NCBI RefSeq assembly: GCF_004295485.1
Contig: NZ_CP036164.1
Span: 2,604,001 to 2,668,000 of the forward strand
DNA from: Janibacter limosus
GTDB taxonomy: Bacteria; Actinomycetota; Actinomycetes; Actinomycetales; Dermatophilaceae
DNA: 64,000 bases
Reading direction: 5' to 3'
The notes under the pieces: model-generated
What the model saw: only the letters and a program-made list of their open reading frames with translations
Databases searched by the model: none
Told to the model about the DNA's origin: nothing
Part shown: positions 19,118 through 27,037 of the stretch, piece by piece
How the letters are laid out: the number at the start of each line of letters is the position of its first letter
How positions within the stretch are numbered: position 1 is the first letter of the stretch
Program-made: the position numbers and the translations under genes

Positions 19118-20989
19118 ATGAGCAGCACAGCGACGACCCAGGCCAAGGATCGCGTCATCATCCGCTTCGCCGGCGACTCCGGCGACGGCATGCAGATGAC
19201 GGGTGACCGGTTCACCGCCGACAGTGCGGCACTGGGCAATGACCTGTCCACGCTGCCCAACTTCCCGGCGGAGATCCGCGCGCCCCAGGGGACGATGGCC
19301 GGCGTCAGCTCCTTCCAGCTGCACTTCGCCAGCTGGGACATCCTCACCCCGGGCGACGCCCCCGACGTCCTGGTGGCGATGAACCCCGCGGCGCTCAAGG
19401 CCAACCTCGGCGACGTCCCGCGGGGCGCGACGATCATCGTCAACACCGACGAGTTCACCACCCGCAGCCTGAAGAAGGTCGGCTGGACCAGCAACCCGGT
19501 CGAGGACGACACCCTCGAGTCCTGGCACGTGCACGCCCTGCCGCTGACCTCGATCACGGTCGCGGCCCTGGCGGAGTTCGACTCCCTGACCCGCAAGGAG
19601 AAGGAGCGGGCGAAGAACATGTTCGCCCTCGGCCTGCTGTCGTGGATGTACTCACGCTCCACCACCTCGACCGAGGACTTCCTCGCCGGCAAGTTCGGCG
19701 CCAAGCCGGACATCCTCGCGGCCAACCTCGCCGCGCTGCGCGCCGGGTGGAACTACGGGGAGACCACCGAGGACTTCGCGGTGCCCTTCACCGTCGCCGC
19801 CGCCAAGACCCCGCCGGGCACCTACCGCAACATCACCGGCAGCGCGGCCCTGGCGCTCGGCCTGGTCGCCGGCGCGCACCGCGCGACCCGCCCCCTGGTC
19901 CTCGGCTCGTACCCGATCACCCCGGCCAGCGACGTCCTGCACGCCCTGTCCAACTACAAGCGGCACGGCGTGACGACCGTGCAGGCAGAGGACGAGATCG
20001 CCGCCATCGGCGTCGCGCTCGGTGCCTCCTTCGGCGGGTCGGTCGGCGTGACCACCACCTCCGGGCCCGGCGTGGCCCTGAAGTCGGAGACCATCGGCCT
20101 GGCCGTCAGCCTCGAGCTGCCGCTGGTCATCGTCGACGTGCAGCGCGGCGGACCCTCCACGGGCCTGCCGACCAAGACCGAGCAGTCCGACCTGCTGCAG
20201 GCGATGTTCGGCCGCAACGGCGAGTCGCCGGTACCGATCATCGCGCCGCAGACCTCCGCCGACTGCTTCGACGCGGCCATGGAGGCCGTGCGGATCGCCA
20301 CGACCTACCGCACCCCGGTCTTCCTGCTCTCCGACGGGTACCTGGCCAACGGCTCCGAGCCCTGGCAGGTCCCGGCCGTCGCCGACCTGCCGTCCTTCCC
20401 CGTGGAGCTGGCCACCGAGCCCAACGGCGTCGACGCCAAGGGCAACCCCGTCTTCCACCCCTACGTGCGCGACGAGGAGACCCTCGCCCGGCCGTGGGCC
20501 GTGCCCGGCACCCCCGGTCTGGAGCACCGCGTCGGTGGCATCGAGAAGGACGCGGTCACCGGCAACATCTCCTACGACCCCGACAACCACGACCTCATGG
20601 TCCGCACCCGTCAGGCCAAGGTCGACGGCATCGCGGCCACGATCGGTGACCTGCAGGTCGACGACCCGAGCGGCGACGCCAAGGTCCTCGTCCTGGGCTG
20701 GGGCTCGACCTACGGCCCCAACCTGGCCGCCGTGCGCCGCCTGCGCGCGGACGGCAAGTCCGTCGCCCACGCGCACCTGCGCCACGTCAACCCCTTCCCG
20801 AGCAACACCGGTGAGGTCCTGCGCCGCTATGACCGCGTCATCGTCCCCGAGATGAACCTCGGACAGCTGGCGATGCTGCTGCGCGCGAAGTACCTCGTCG
20901 ACGTCCGCTCCCACACCTCGGTGCGCGGTCTGCCCTTCAAGGTCGCCGACCTCGCCGAGGTCATCGACACGGCCCTCCAGGAGGTCTGA
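19118..20989 (+). CDS. korA: 2-oxoacid:ferredoxin oxidoreductase, fused gamma/alpha subunit
   Basis: A 623-residue cytosolic subunit of a CoA-dependent 2-oxoglutarate (or related 2-oxoacid) synthase that reduces ferredoxin. The N-terminal ~190 residues are the gamma domain (GDSGDGMQMTG and FPAEIRAPQGT are typical), and from about 230 onward the alpha domain carries SYPITPASD and the TSGPG loop. Length and domain order match mycobacterial KorA. korB follows after 2 bp. With KorB it converts 2-oxoglutarate to succinyl-CoA. The substrate is inferred from the family; other 2-oxoacids are possible. Confidence 0.92.
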   Translation: MSSTATTQAKDRVIIRFAGDSGDGMQMTGDRFTADSAALGNDLSTLPNFPAEIRAPQGTMAGVSSFQLHFASWDILTPGDAPDVLVAMNPAALKANLGDVPRGATIIVNTDEFTTRSLKKVGWTSNPVEDDTLESWHVHALPLTSITVAALAEFDSLTRKEKERAKNMFALGLLSWMYSRSTTSTEDFLAGKFGAKPDILAANLAALRAGWNYGETTEDFAVPFTVAAAKTPPGTYRNITGSAALALGLVAGAHRATRPLVLGSYPITPASDVLHALSNYKRHGVTTVQAEDEIAAIGVALGASFGGSVGVTTTSGPGVALKSETIGLAVSLELPLVIVDVQRGGPSTGLPTKTEQSDLLQAMFGRNGESPVPIIAPQTSADCFDAAMEAVRIATTYRTPVFLLSDGYLANGSEPWQVPAVADLPSFPVELATEPNGVDAKGNPVFHPYVRDEETLARPWAVPGTPGLEHRVGGIEKDAVTGNISYDPDNHDLMVRTRQAKVDGIAATIGDLQVDDPSGDAKVLVLGWGSTYGPNLAAVRRLRADGKSVAHAHLRHVNPFPSNTGEVLRRYDRVIVPEMNLGQLAMLLRAKYLVDVRSHTSVRGLPFKVADLAEVIDTALQEV

Positions 20990-20991
20990 GC

Positions 20992-22095
20992 ATGAGCATC
21001 GATCTCGGCATCCCCACGGTCGCCTCCGGCACCGACGGGGTCCCCACCCTCCCCGAGGGCGAGAAGCACACCCGCAAGGACTTCGCGTCCGACCAGGAGG
21101 TGCGCTGGTGCCCCGGCTGCGGTGACTACGCCATCCTCGCCGCGGTCCAGGGCTTCCTGCCCGAGCTGGGCCTGCGCAAGGAGAACATCACCTTCATCTC
21201 CGGTATCGGGTGCTCCTCGCGCTTCCCGTACTACCTCGACACCTACGGCATGCACTCGATCCACGGGCGCGCCCCGGCGATCGCGACGGGCCTGGCGACC
21301 AGCCGCCCCGACCTGTCGGTGTGGGTCGTCACCGGCGACGGCGACGCCCTGTCGATCGGCGGCAACCACCTCATCCACGCGATGCGCCGCAACGTCAACA
21401 TGACGATCCTGCTCTTCAACAACCGGATCTACGGGCTGACCAAGGGCCAGTACTCCCCCACGTCGCAGCCCGGTCTGGTCACCAAGTCCTCGCCGATGGG
21501 CAGCGTCGACGCCCCCTTCAACCCCATCTCGCTGGCGTTGGGCGCCGAGGGCACCTTCGTCGCCCGCACGATGGACTCCGACCGCAAGCACCTGACCGAG
21601 GTCCTCAAGGCCGCTGCGGCGCACCGCGGCACGTCGATCGTCGAGATCTACCAGAACTGCCCGATCTTCAACGACGGCGCCTTCGAGCTGATCAAGGACA
21701 TCGAGCAGCAGAAGGCCCGCCTGGTCCACCTGCGCGACGGCGAGGCGATCGCCATCGGCGAGGACGACGAGCGCGAGCTCCTCGTCCGGGGCGAAGGGGG
21801 GTCCGTCCGCTTCGTGCCGGAGGCCGAGGTCTCCGCGCAGGGCCTGGCCGACCAGGTCGTCGTCCACGACGTCACCCTCACCGACCCCAGCCAGGCCTTC
21901 TCGATCAGCCGGCTGGACTCCGAGTCGATGACGCACGTGCCGATGGGCATCTTCCGCGCCGTCGACCGCCCCACCTACGACGACCTGACCCGCGCCCAGG
22001 TCGACGCGGCCGTCGAGCTCGCCGGTGGCCCCGCCACCGACGACGACCTGCAGTCCCTCCTCAACGGCAAGGACACCTGGACCGTCGAGGGCTGA
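20992..22095 (+). CDS. korB: 2-oxoacid:ferredoxin oxidoreductase beta subunit
   Basis: A 367-residue thiamine-diphosphate and [4Fe-4S] subunit. Cluster ligands are Cys40 and Cys43 (RWCPGCGDY), the Cys in GIGCSSRF and the Cys in YQNCPIF. The TPP/magnesium motif GDGDALSIGGNH follows. It has no separate delta (ferredoxin-like) subunit, as expected for KorAB types that hand electrons to a free ferredoxin. No ferredoxin gene is seen in this window. It forms a two-gene unit with korA and ends at a repeat array and terminator. Confidence 0.93.
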   Translation: MSIDLGIPTVASGTDGVPTLPEGEKHTRKDFASDQEVRWCPGCGDYAILAAVQGFLPELGLRKENITFISGIGCSSRFPYYLDTYGMHSIHGRAPAIATGLATSRPDLSVWVVTGDGDALSIGGNHLIHAMRRNVNMTILLFNNRIYGLTKGQYSPTSQPGLVTKSSPMGSVDAPFNPISLALGAEGTFVARTMDSDRKHLTEVLKAAAAHRGTSIVEIYQNCPIFNDGAFELIKDIEQQKARLVHLRDGEAIAIGEDDERELLVRGEGGSVRFVPEAEVSAQGLADQVVVHDVTLTDPSQAFSISRLDSESMTHVPMGIFRAVDRPTYDDLTRAQVDAAVELAGGPATDDDLQSLLNGKDTWTVEG

Positions 22096-22111
22096 CTCAC
22101 CCTCCCCCCTT

Positions 22112-22259
22112 CGCATCTCCTTGAGGTCGTACGCACCCACTGCGCATCTCCTTAAGGTCGTACGGCCTCGGGTGCGCATCTCCTTAAGGTCGTACGGCCT
22201 CGGGTGCGCATCTCCTTAAGGTCGTACGCACCCACCGCGCATCTCCTTAAGGAGATGCG
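22112..22259 (+). repeat. Tandem array of five 31/32-bp units after korB
   Basis: Units start at 22112, 22143, 22175, 22207 and 22238. Units 1-4 begin CGCATCTCCTTAAGG (unit 1 has G for the last-but-three A), followed by TCGTACG. Units 2 and 3 are identical and end GCCTCGGGTG; units 1 and 4 end CACCCAC plus two bases. CGCACCC and GGGTGCG in the two tail types are complementary. Unit 5 departs after AAGG to give AAGGAGATGCG, making a palindrome. The array fills the gap between convergent genes. Confidence 0.9.
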
Positions 22260-22264
22260 GTTTT
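22238..22264 (+). terminator. korAB terminator formed by the last repeat unit
   Basis: Perfect palindrome with 11-nt arms, CGCATCTCCTT / AAGGAGATGCG, directly followed by G and TTTT: a good intrinsic terminator for the plus strand. The last T is shared with the stop codon of the convergent oxidase gene. Confidence 0.8.
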
Positions 22265-23568
22265 CAGGGGCCGAGGACGCGGTCGAGGTAGTCGTTGGTC
22301 AGGACCCGGTCGGGGTCCAGGCGATCGCGAAGGGCGACGAAGTCCCCGTGTCGTGGGTACAGCCGGGCGAGCTGCTCGGCGCCGAGCGTGTGCAGCTTGC
22401 CCCAGTGCGGACGGCCGGCGTGCGCGGCGACGATCTCCTCGAAGGCCGCGAAGTAGGCCCGGTGGTCTCCCCGGTGGTACTGGTGCACCGCGACATAGGC
22501 ATTGGCCCGGTCGTACCCGGTGGACAGCCACATGTCGTCAGCGGCGGCGACCCGCACCTCCACGGGGAAGGAGATCGGCTCGCGGCGCCGCTCCACCCAC
22601 GCGACCAGATCGGCCAGCACGTCGCCCACCGCCTCGCGCGGCACCGCGTACTCCGACTCGACGAACCGCACGGTGCGAGGCGTCACGAAGACCTCGTGGG
22701 AGGCCGCCGTGTACGACCTCTCGGTGAGCGCCCGCGCCGCGATCGCGTTGAAGGGCAGCACTGCTCGCGGCGCCTTGGTGAGCACCCGGTTGGCCGCGCC
22801 GAAGACCGTGTTGGACAGCAGCTCGTCGTCCAGCCGCCGGCGCCACGGTGCCAGCGGCTCGTGCACGTCGTCGTCGACCAGGTCGTTGGCCTTGGTCTGC
22901 ACGCGACGGGTCCCGGGGAACCAGTACATCTCGAAGTGCCGGTGCGCATCGAAGTGCTCCTGGATGCGCGGCAGCACCACGTCGAGCGAGTCCGGTCGCT
23001 CCACCGCACGCAGCCGGTAGGCCGGCAGGCAGGCCAGCTCGATCTCGGTGATGACCCCGAGCGCGCCCAGCCCCACGCGGGCCGCACCGAAGAGCTCCGG
23101 GTCGCTCTCGTCGACCCACCGCTCGCTGCCGTCGACCGTGACGAGCCGCAGCCCGACGATGCCGGCAGCGAGCCCGGCCAGCCCGGCGCCGGTGCCGTGA
23201 GTACCCGTCGACGTGGCGCCGGCGAGCGTCTGGGCATCGATGTCGCCGAGGTTGGGCATCGCCAGACCGAGCAGGTCGAGGGCGGTGTTGAGGACGCGAA
23301 GGGGGGTCCCCGCCAGCACGCGCACCCGGCCGCTCCCCCGGTCGGCCGAGACGATCCCGCTCAGCCCGGTCAGGTCCAGTCGCAGGTCGTCAGCCTGTGC
23401 GATCGCCGTGAAGGAGTGGCCGCTGCCGACGGGCCGCACGCGCCTCCCTTCGCCCGCCGCGGAGCGGATCTGCTCGGCCACCTCCCCAGGGGTGCGGGGC
23501 CGCAGCACCGTCGCGTCGTCCGTGACATTGCCCGCCCAGTTGGACCATGCGGTGGAGGACCGGCTCAT
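22264..23568 (-). CDS. FAD-linked sugar 1,4-lactone oxidase (D-arabinono-1,4-lactone oxidase family)
   Basis: A 434-residue VAO-type flavoenzyme. The N-terminal FAD domain includes VRPVGSGHSFT and, near 115-125, STGTHGTGAG; the C-terminal ALO domain ends with PRHGDFVALRDRLDPDRVL and NDYL. Family members oxidise aldono-lactones such as L-gulono- or D-arabinono-lactone. The mycobacterial relative is a dehydrogenase, so the electron acceptor is open. The start ATG overlaps the stop of the upstream PLP enzyme (ATGA), so the two are co-translated. The same pair occurs in other actinobacteria as I recall, but its joint role is unclear. Confidence 0.85.
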   Translation of the reverse strand: MSRSSTAWSNWAGNVTDDATVLRPRTPGEVAEQIRSAAGEGRRVRPVGSGHSFTAIAQADDLRLDLTGLSGIVSADRGSGRVRVLAGTPLRVLNTALDLLGLAMPNLGDIDAQTLAGATSTGTHGTGAGLAGLAAGIVGLRLVTVDGSERWVDESDPELFGAARVGLGALGVITEIELACLPAYRLRAVERPDSLDVVLPRIQEHFDAHRHFEMYWFPGTRRVQTKANDLVDDDVHEPLAPWRRRLDDELLSNTVFGAANRVLTKAPRAVLPFNAIAARALTERSYTAASHEVFVTPRTVRFVESEYAVPREAVGDVLADLVAWVERRREPISFPVEVRVAAADDMWLSTGYDRANAYVAVHQYHRGDHRAYFAAFEEIVAAHAGRPHWGKLHTLGAEQLARLYPRHGDFVALRDRLDPDRVLTNDYLDRVLGP

Positions 23569-24722
23569 CCGAAGTTCTTCCCCTCGCCCCGGTAGGTCGG
23601 CACGACGTCGACCACCTCGTCGCCGCTGATGACGACGTACTCGTCGAAGCGCTCGGCCGGCTCGCCGGCCTTCGCGTGGCGGAACCACACCCGGTCGCCG
23701 ATGGCCAGATCGCGAGCGGCCTTGCCCCGCAAGGGGGTCTGCACCTCGCCGGCGCCCTCGGTCCCGATCAGCCGCAGGCCGGCGGGGTGGTGCACCATGG
23801 GCACGCGTGAGTCGCCAGCGGGGCCAGAGGCGATGTAGCCGCCGGAGAAGCAGGTGACGACGTCCCTGGCCGGGCGCCGCACGACCGGCAGGGCGAAGGC
23901 CACCGCCGGCTGCGGGGTGAAGTCGTCGTAGCCGTCGAAGAGCGTCGGTCCGACCAGGCCCGACCCGGCCGCCAGCTCGGTGAGCGAGGCGTCCCTGCCG
24001 GTGAGGTGCAGGGACCCCGTCCCGCCGCCGTTGACGATCTCGAGCGGTCCGACCACGGCCTCGACGCTCGACCGCACGGCCGAGCGACGACGCCGCAGCG
24101 AGGCGTCGCTGCGGGCCTTGACCAGGCGGATCGCTGCCGAGCTGTCGGGCAGCCCGGCGATCTGCGCGTCGTAGAACATCAGGCCGACGACCCGCAGGCC
24201 GGCGTCGCGAGCAGCCTTGGCAACACTGGCTGCTCGCCGCGGTGAGCGGGTCGGGCTGCGCCGCACCCCGAGGTGCGCCGGACCGATGCGCAGGGAGGCA
24301 TCGACGTCGACGACCACCCGCACGGGCGCTCCCTTCGGCAACCACTGCCGTAGGGCGTCGACGTGCTCGATCGAGTCGACGACGACGCTCACCTGCTCCA
24401 GCGCGACCTCGTCGGCGACGAGCGCGGCGAGTGCCTCGCGGTCGGTCGTCGGGTAGGCGACGAAGACGTCGCGCACGCCCTGCCCGACGAGCCAGAGCGC
24501 CTCGGGGAGCGAGTACGACATCACCCCGGCGAAGCCCGGTGTCGCCAGGGCCCGCTCGAGCAGGTGCCGCACCCTGATCGACTTGCTCGCCACCCGGATC
24601 GGCCGGCCGGCCGCCCGGCGCACGAGGTCAGCGGCGTTGGCGTCGAAGGCATCCAGGTCCACGACGGCGAAGGGGGCGGACCTCCCCTTCGTCGCCCGGT
24701 CCCACACATCGGCTCTGCTCAC
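23565..24722 (-). CDS. PLP-dependent fold-III enzyme (D-threonine aldolase / amino acid deaminase-like)
   Basis: A 385-residue alanine-racemase-fold enzyme. The N-terminal barrel has the PLP lysine in VASKSIRV (about Lys47), and the C-terminal domain resembles D-threonine aldolase/D-serine dehydratase proteins. Two GTG starts are in frame. The one at 24720-24722 is chosen because a TAACGT hexamer starts 13 nt before it, the leaderless spacing seen elsewhere here; the GTG at 24729-24731 overlaps that hexamer. The substrate is not predictable. It heads a two-gene unit with the lactone oxidase. Confidence 0.82.
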   Translation of the reverse strand: MSRADVWDRATKGRSAPFAVVDLDAFDANAADLVRRAAGRPIRVASKSIRVRHLLERALATPGFAGVMSYSLPEALWLVGQGVRDVFVAYPTTDREALAALVADEVALEQVSVVVDSIEHVDALRQWLPKGAPVRVVVDVDASLRIGPAHLGVRRSPTRSPRRAASVAKAARDAGLRVVGLMFYDAQIAGLPDSSAAIRLVKARSDASLRRRRSAVRSSVEAVVGPLEIVNGGGTGSLHLTGRDASLTELAAGSGLVGPTLFDGYDDFTPQPAVAFALPVVRRPARDVVTCFSGGYIASGPAGDSRVPMVHHPAGLRLIGTEGAGEVQTPLRGKAARDLAIGDRVWFRHAKAGEPAERFDEYVVISGDEVVDVVPTYRGEGKNFG

Positions 24723-24729
24723 GGCGCCC

Positions 24730-24735
24730 ACGTTA
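24730..24735 (-). promoter_or_regulatory. Putative leaderless -10 (TAACGT) of the PLP-enzyme gene
   Basis: On the minus strand TAACGT is followed by 7 nt and a GTG start, without a Shine-Dalgarno sequence. It decides between the two candidate starts. Confidence 0.4.
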
Positions 24736-24756
24736 CTCGTGGGTCATCTGACCGGT

Positions 24757-24789
24757 GTTCGACCGGGCGTCACCTCCTCGTCACCTGAG
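24757..24789 (+). promoter_or_regulatory. Possible PHO box: three contiguous 11-bp direct repeats
   Basis: Units GTTCGACCGGG (24757), CGTCACCTCCT (24768) and CGTCACCTGAG (24779) follow each other without gaps. The 11-nt period and GTCACC-like cores resemble actinobacterial PhoP binding sites (GTTCACC-type repeats). They sit 90 bp before the start of a PhoX phosphatase gene, the kind of gene PhoP activates. Confidence 0.5.
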
Positions 24790-24878
24790 CGCCGCCCGGC
24801 GTGAGCCTCGCCTCCCTACGTTGCGAAGGTCCCTTGCGCCACTCCGCCCGCACCCGGGCCCCTCGGAGGAAGAACGAC

Positions 24879-26963
24879 ATGACACCACCCCGCAACGACC
24901 GCACCATGCTCCCCCTCGCGACGGGTCACCGCGACGGCAGCCGCTCGGCCGCCACCTGCATCTGGAAGTGCAACGACGCCTGCAGCAAGCCGGTGCCCAA
25001 CACCTCTGACAACGAGTACTTCGGCGACGTCGTCGCCGCCTCGCGCCGCTCCGTGCTCAAGGCCGGCGGCGCCGCCGCTGCGCTGGCCGGCCTCACGACC
25101 GCCGCCGGTGCCGCGCTCGCCGAGCCCGCGGCCGCCGCCGCCGCCTCGAAGCCCGGGCCCAAGGCCCCCTTCGGCTTCACCGGCATCGACCCCGTCGCCG
25201 CCGGCACGGACAAGGTCGTCGTCCCCGAGGGCTTCCAGTGGGCCCCGATCATCGCCTGGGGCGACCCGATCCTCGCGGGCGCGCCCGCCTTCGACTTCGA
25301 CCGCCAGACCGCCGCCGCGCAGGCCGGTCAGATGGGCTACAACTGCGACTACGTCGGCGTCGTGCGCAACGGCAGCGCCAACCAGGCCGTGCTCGTCGTC
25401 AACAACGAGTACACCAACAACGACCTGATGTTCCACGACTACGCCGGTGCCACGTCGATGACCGACGACCAGGTCGAGATCACGATTAACGCGCACGGCA
25501 TGACCGTCGTGGAGATGACCCGCAAGAACCCCAACAGCAAGTGGGTCTACACCAAGGGCGCCCCGCTCAACCGCCGGATCACCGCCCAGACCCCCTTCGA
25601 GCTCGTCGGGCCCGTCCGCGGGCACGACCTCGTCAAGACCTCCGCCGACCCCGCCGGCACCACCCCGGTCGGCACCTTCGGCAACTGCGCCGGGGGCACC
25701 ACGCCGTGGGGCACGATCCTGTCGGGCGAGGAGAACTTCAACGGCTACTTCACGCAGCCGGCCGCGCCGGGCACGGACCTCGCCGGCCAGGGCGCTGCCC
25801 GCTACGGCCTCGCCGGCGGCAGCTCCGCCCAGCACGACTGGGACCGCCTCGACGAGCGCTTCGACCTGACCAAGGAGCCGCAGGAGGCCCACCGCCACGG
25901 CTGGGTCGTCGAGGTCAACCCCTTCGACCCGAGCGCCGCCCCGCGCAAGCTGTCCGCGCTCGGCCGCCTCAAGCACGAGGGCGCCAACGTCGTCGTCGCG
26001 TCCGACGGCCGGGTCGTCGCCTACATGGGTGACGACGAGCGCTTCGACTACATGTATAAGTTCATCTCCAAGGGGACCTACGTCGAGGGCGACCTCGCCA
26101 ACAACCTCACCCTGCTCGAGGAGGGCGACCTCTACGTCGCCAAGTTCTCGGGTGACGGGTCGGCCGACGGCCTGCACGACGGCACCGGCGAGTGGCTGCC
26201 GCTCGTCGTCGACGGTCAGTCCACGGTCGAGGGCATGACCCTCGAGGAGGTCCTGGTCTTCACCCGTCTGGCCGCCGACAAGGTGGGCCCGACAAAGATG
26301 GACCGGCCCGAGGACGTCGAGGTCAACCTCGTCAACGGTCGCGTCTACGCCGCGCTCACCAACAACTCCAGGCGCACCCCGGCCCAGCTCGACGAGGCCA
26401 ATCCCCGCGCCAGCAACAAGCACGGCCAGGTCCTGGAGATCACCCCCAGCTCCGGCGATCACACGGTGACCGGTTTCGACTGGAAGCTCGTCCTCGTCTG
26501 CGGCGACCCCGACGACCCCGAGACCTACTTCAACGGGTACGACAAGTCCCAGGTGAGCCCGATCTCCTGCCCCGACAACGTCGCCTTCGACTCGGCCGGC
26601 AACCTGTGGATCGCCACCGACGGCAACGCGCTCGGCCACTGCGACGGCATGTACCTCATGCCGCTCGAGGGCGAGCACAAGGGGCACCTCCAGCAGTTCC
26701 TCTCGGTGCCCGCGTTCTCCGAGTGCTGCGGCCCGCTCGTCGAGTGGGACGACCGGGTGGTCTTCGCCGCCATCCAGCACCCCGGTGAGGAGACCGGCGC
26801 CAGCACGACCAACGTGCTCAGCCGTTTCCCCTACCAGGGCAACACGCAGCCCCGGCCCGCGGTCATCATGGTCTGGCCCGAGGCGAAGGGCGGTCCGGGC
26901 AAGGGGTCGAGCAAGGCCGCGAGCAAGGGCAAGAGCCAGAGCACGGCCACGACCGGTCGCTGA
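24879..26963 (+). CDS. phoX: PhoX-family alkaline phosphatase, Tat-exported
   Basis: A 694-residue DUF839/PhoX protein, a Ca/Fe-dependent secreted phosphatase for phosphate scavenging. The ATG at 24879 follows CGGAGGA. The first ~50 residues hold the actinobacterial PhoX segment with IWKCNDACSKPVPN, then the Tat motif SRRSVLK at 55-61 and an Ala-rich hydrophobic run. The mature part has the family stretches ILSGEENFNGYF, GWVVEVNPFDP and MDRPEDVEVN. The last ~25 residues are Gly-, Ser- and Lys-rich. Phosphate control is likely from the upstream repeats. Confidence 0.9.
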   Translation: MTPPRNDRTMLPLATGHRDGSRSAATCIWKCNDACSKPVPNTSDNEYFGDVVAASRRSVLKAGGAAAALAGLTTAAGAALAEPAAAAAASKPGPKAPFGFTGIDPVAAGTDKVVVPEGFQWAPIIAWGDPILAGAPAFDFDRQTAAAQAGQMGYNCDYVGVVRNGSANQAVLVVNNEYTNNDLMFHDYAGATSMTDDQVEITINAHGMTVVEMTRKNPNSKWVYTKGAPLNRRITAQTPFELVGPVRGHDLVKTSADPAGTTPVGTFGNCAGGTTPWGTILSGEENFNGYFTQPAAPGTDLAGQGAARYGLAGGSSAQHDWDRLDERFDLTKEPQEAHRHGWVVEVNPFDPSAAPRKLSALGRLKHEGANVVVASDGRVVAYMGDDERFDYMYKFISKGTYVEGDLANNLTLLEEGDLYVAKFSGDGSADGLHDGTGEWLPLVVDGQSTVEGMTLEEVLVFTRLAADKVGPTKMDRPEDVEVNLVNGRVYAALTNNSRRTPAQLDEANPRASNKHGQVLEITPSSGDHTVTGFDWKLVLVCGDPDDPETYFNGYDKSQVSPISCPDNVAFDSAGNLWIATDGNALGHCDGMYLMPLEGEHKGHLQQFLSVPAFSECCGPLVEWDDRVVFAAIQHPGEETGASTTNVLSRFPYQGNTQPRPAVIMVWPEAKGGPGKGSSKAASKGKSQSTATTGR

Positions 26964-26979
26964 GCGACCGGCAGCAACC

Positions 26980-27017
26980 GGTGGGCCGTCCGCGACATCT
27001 CTCGCGGGCGGCCCACC
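26980..27017 (+). terminator. Hairpin terminator after phoX
   Basis: A 16-bp stem (GGTGGGCCGTCCGCGA with TCGCGGGCGGCCCACC, one G-U pair) with a 6-nt loop, 16 bp after the phoX stop. A smaller stem, CCGGTCGC/GCGACCGG, spans the stop codon itself. Confidence 0.75.
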
Positions 27018-27037
27018 TCCCGTGACAAGGTGACGAC

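Noticed and set aside
22112..22259. CRISPR array
   Set aside because: The units are contiguous at 31-32 bp with near-identical tails; there are no unique spacers and no cas genes.
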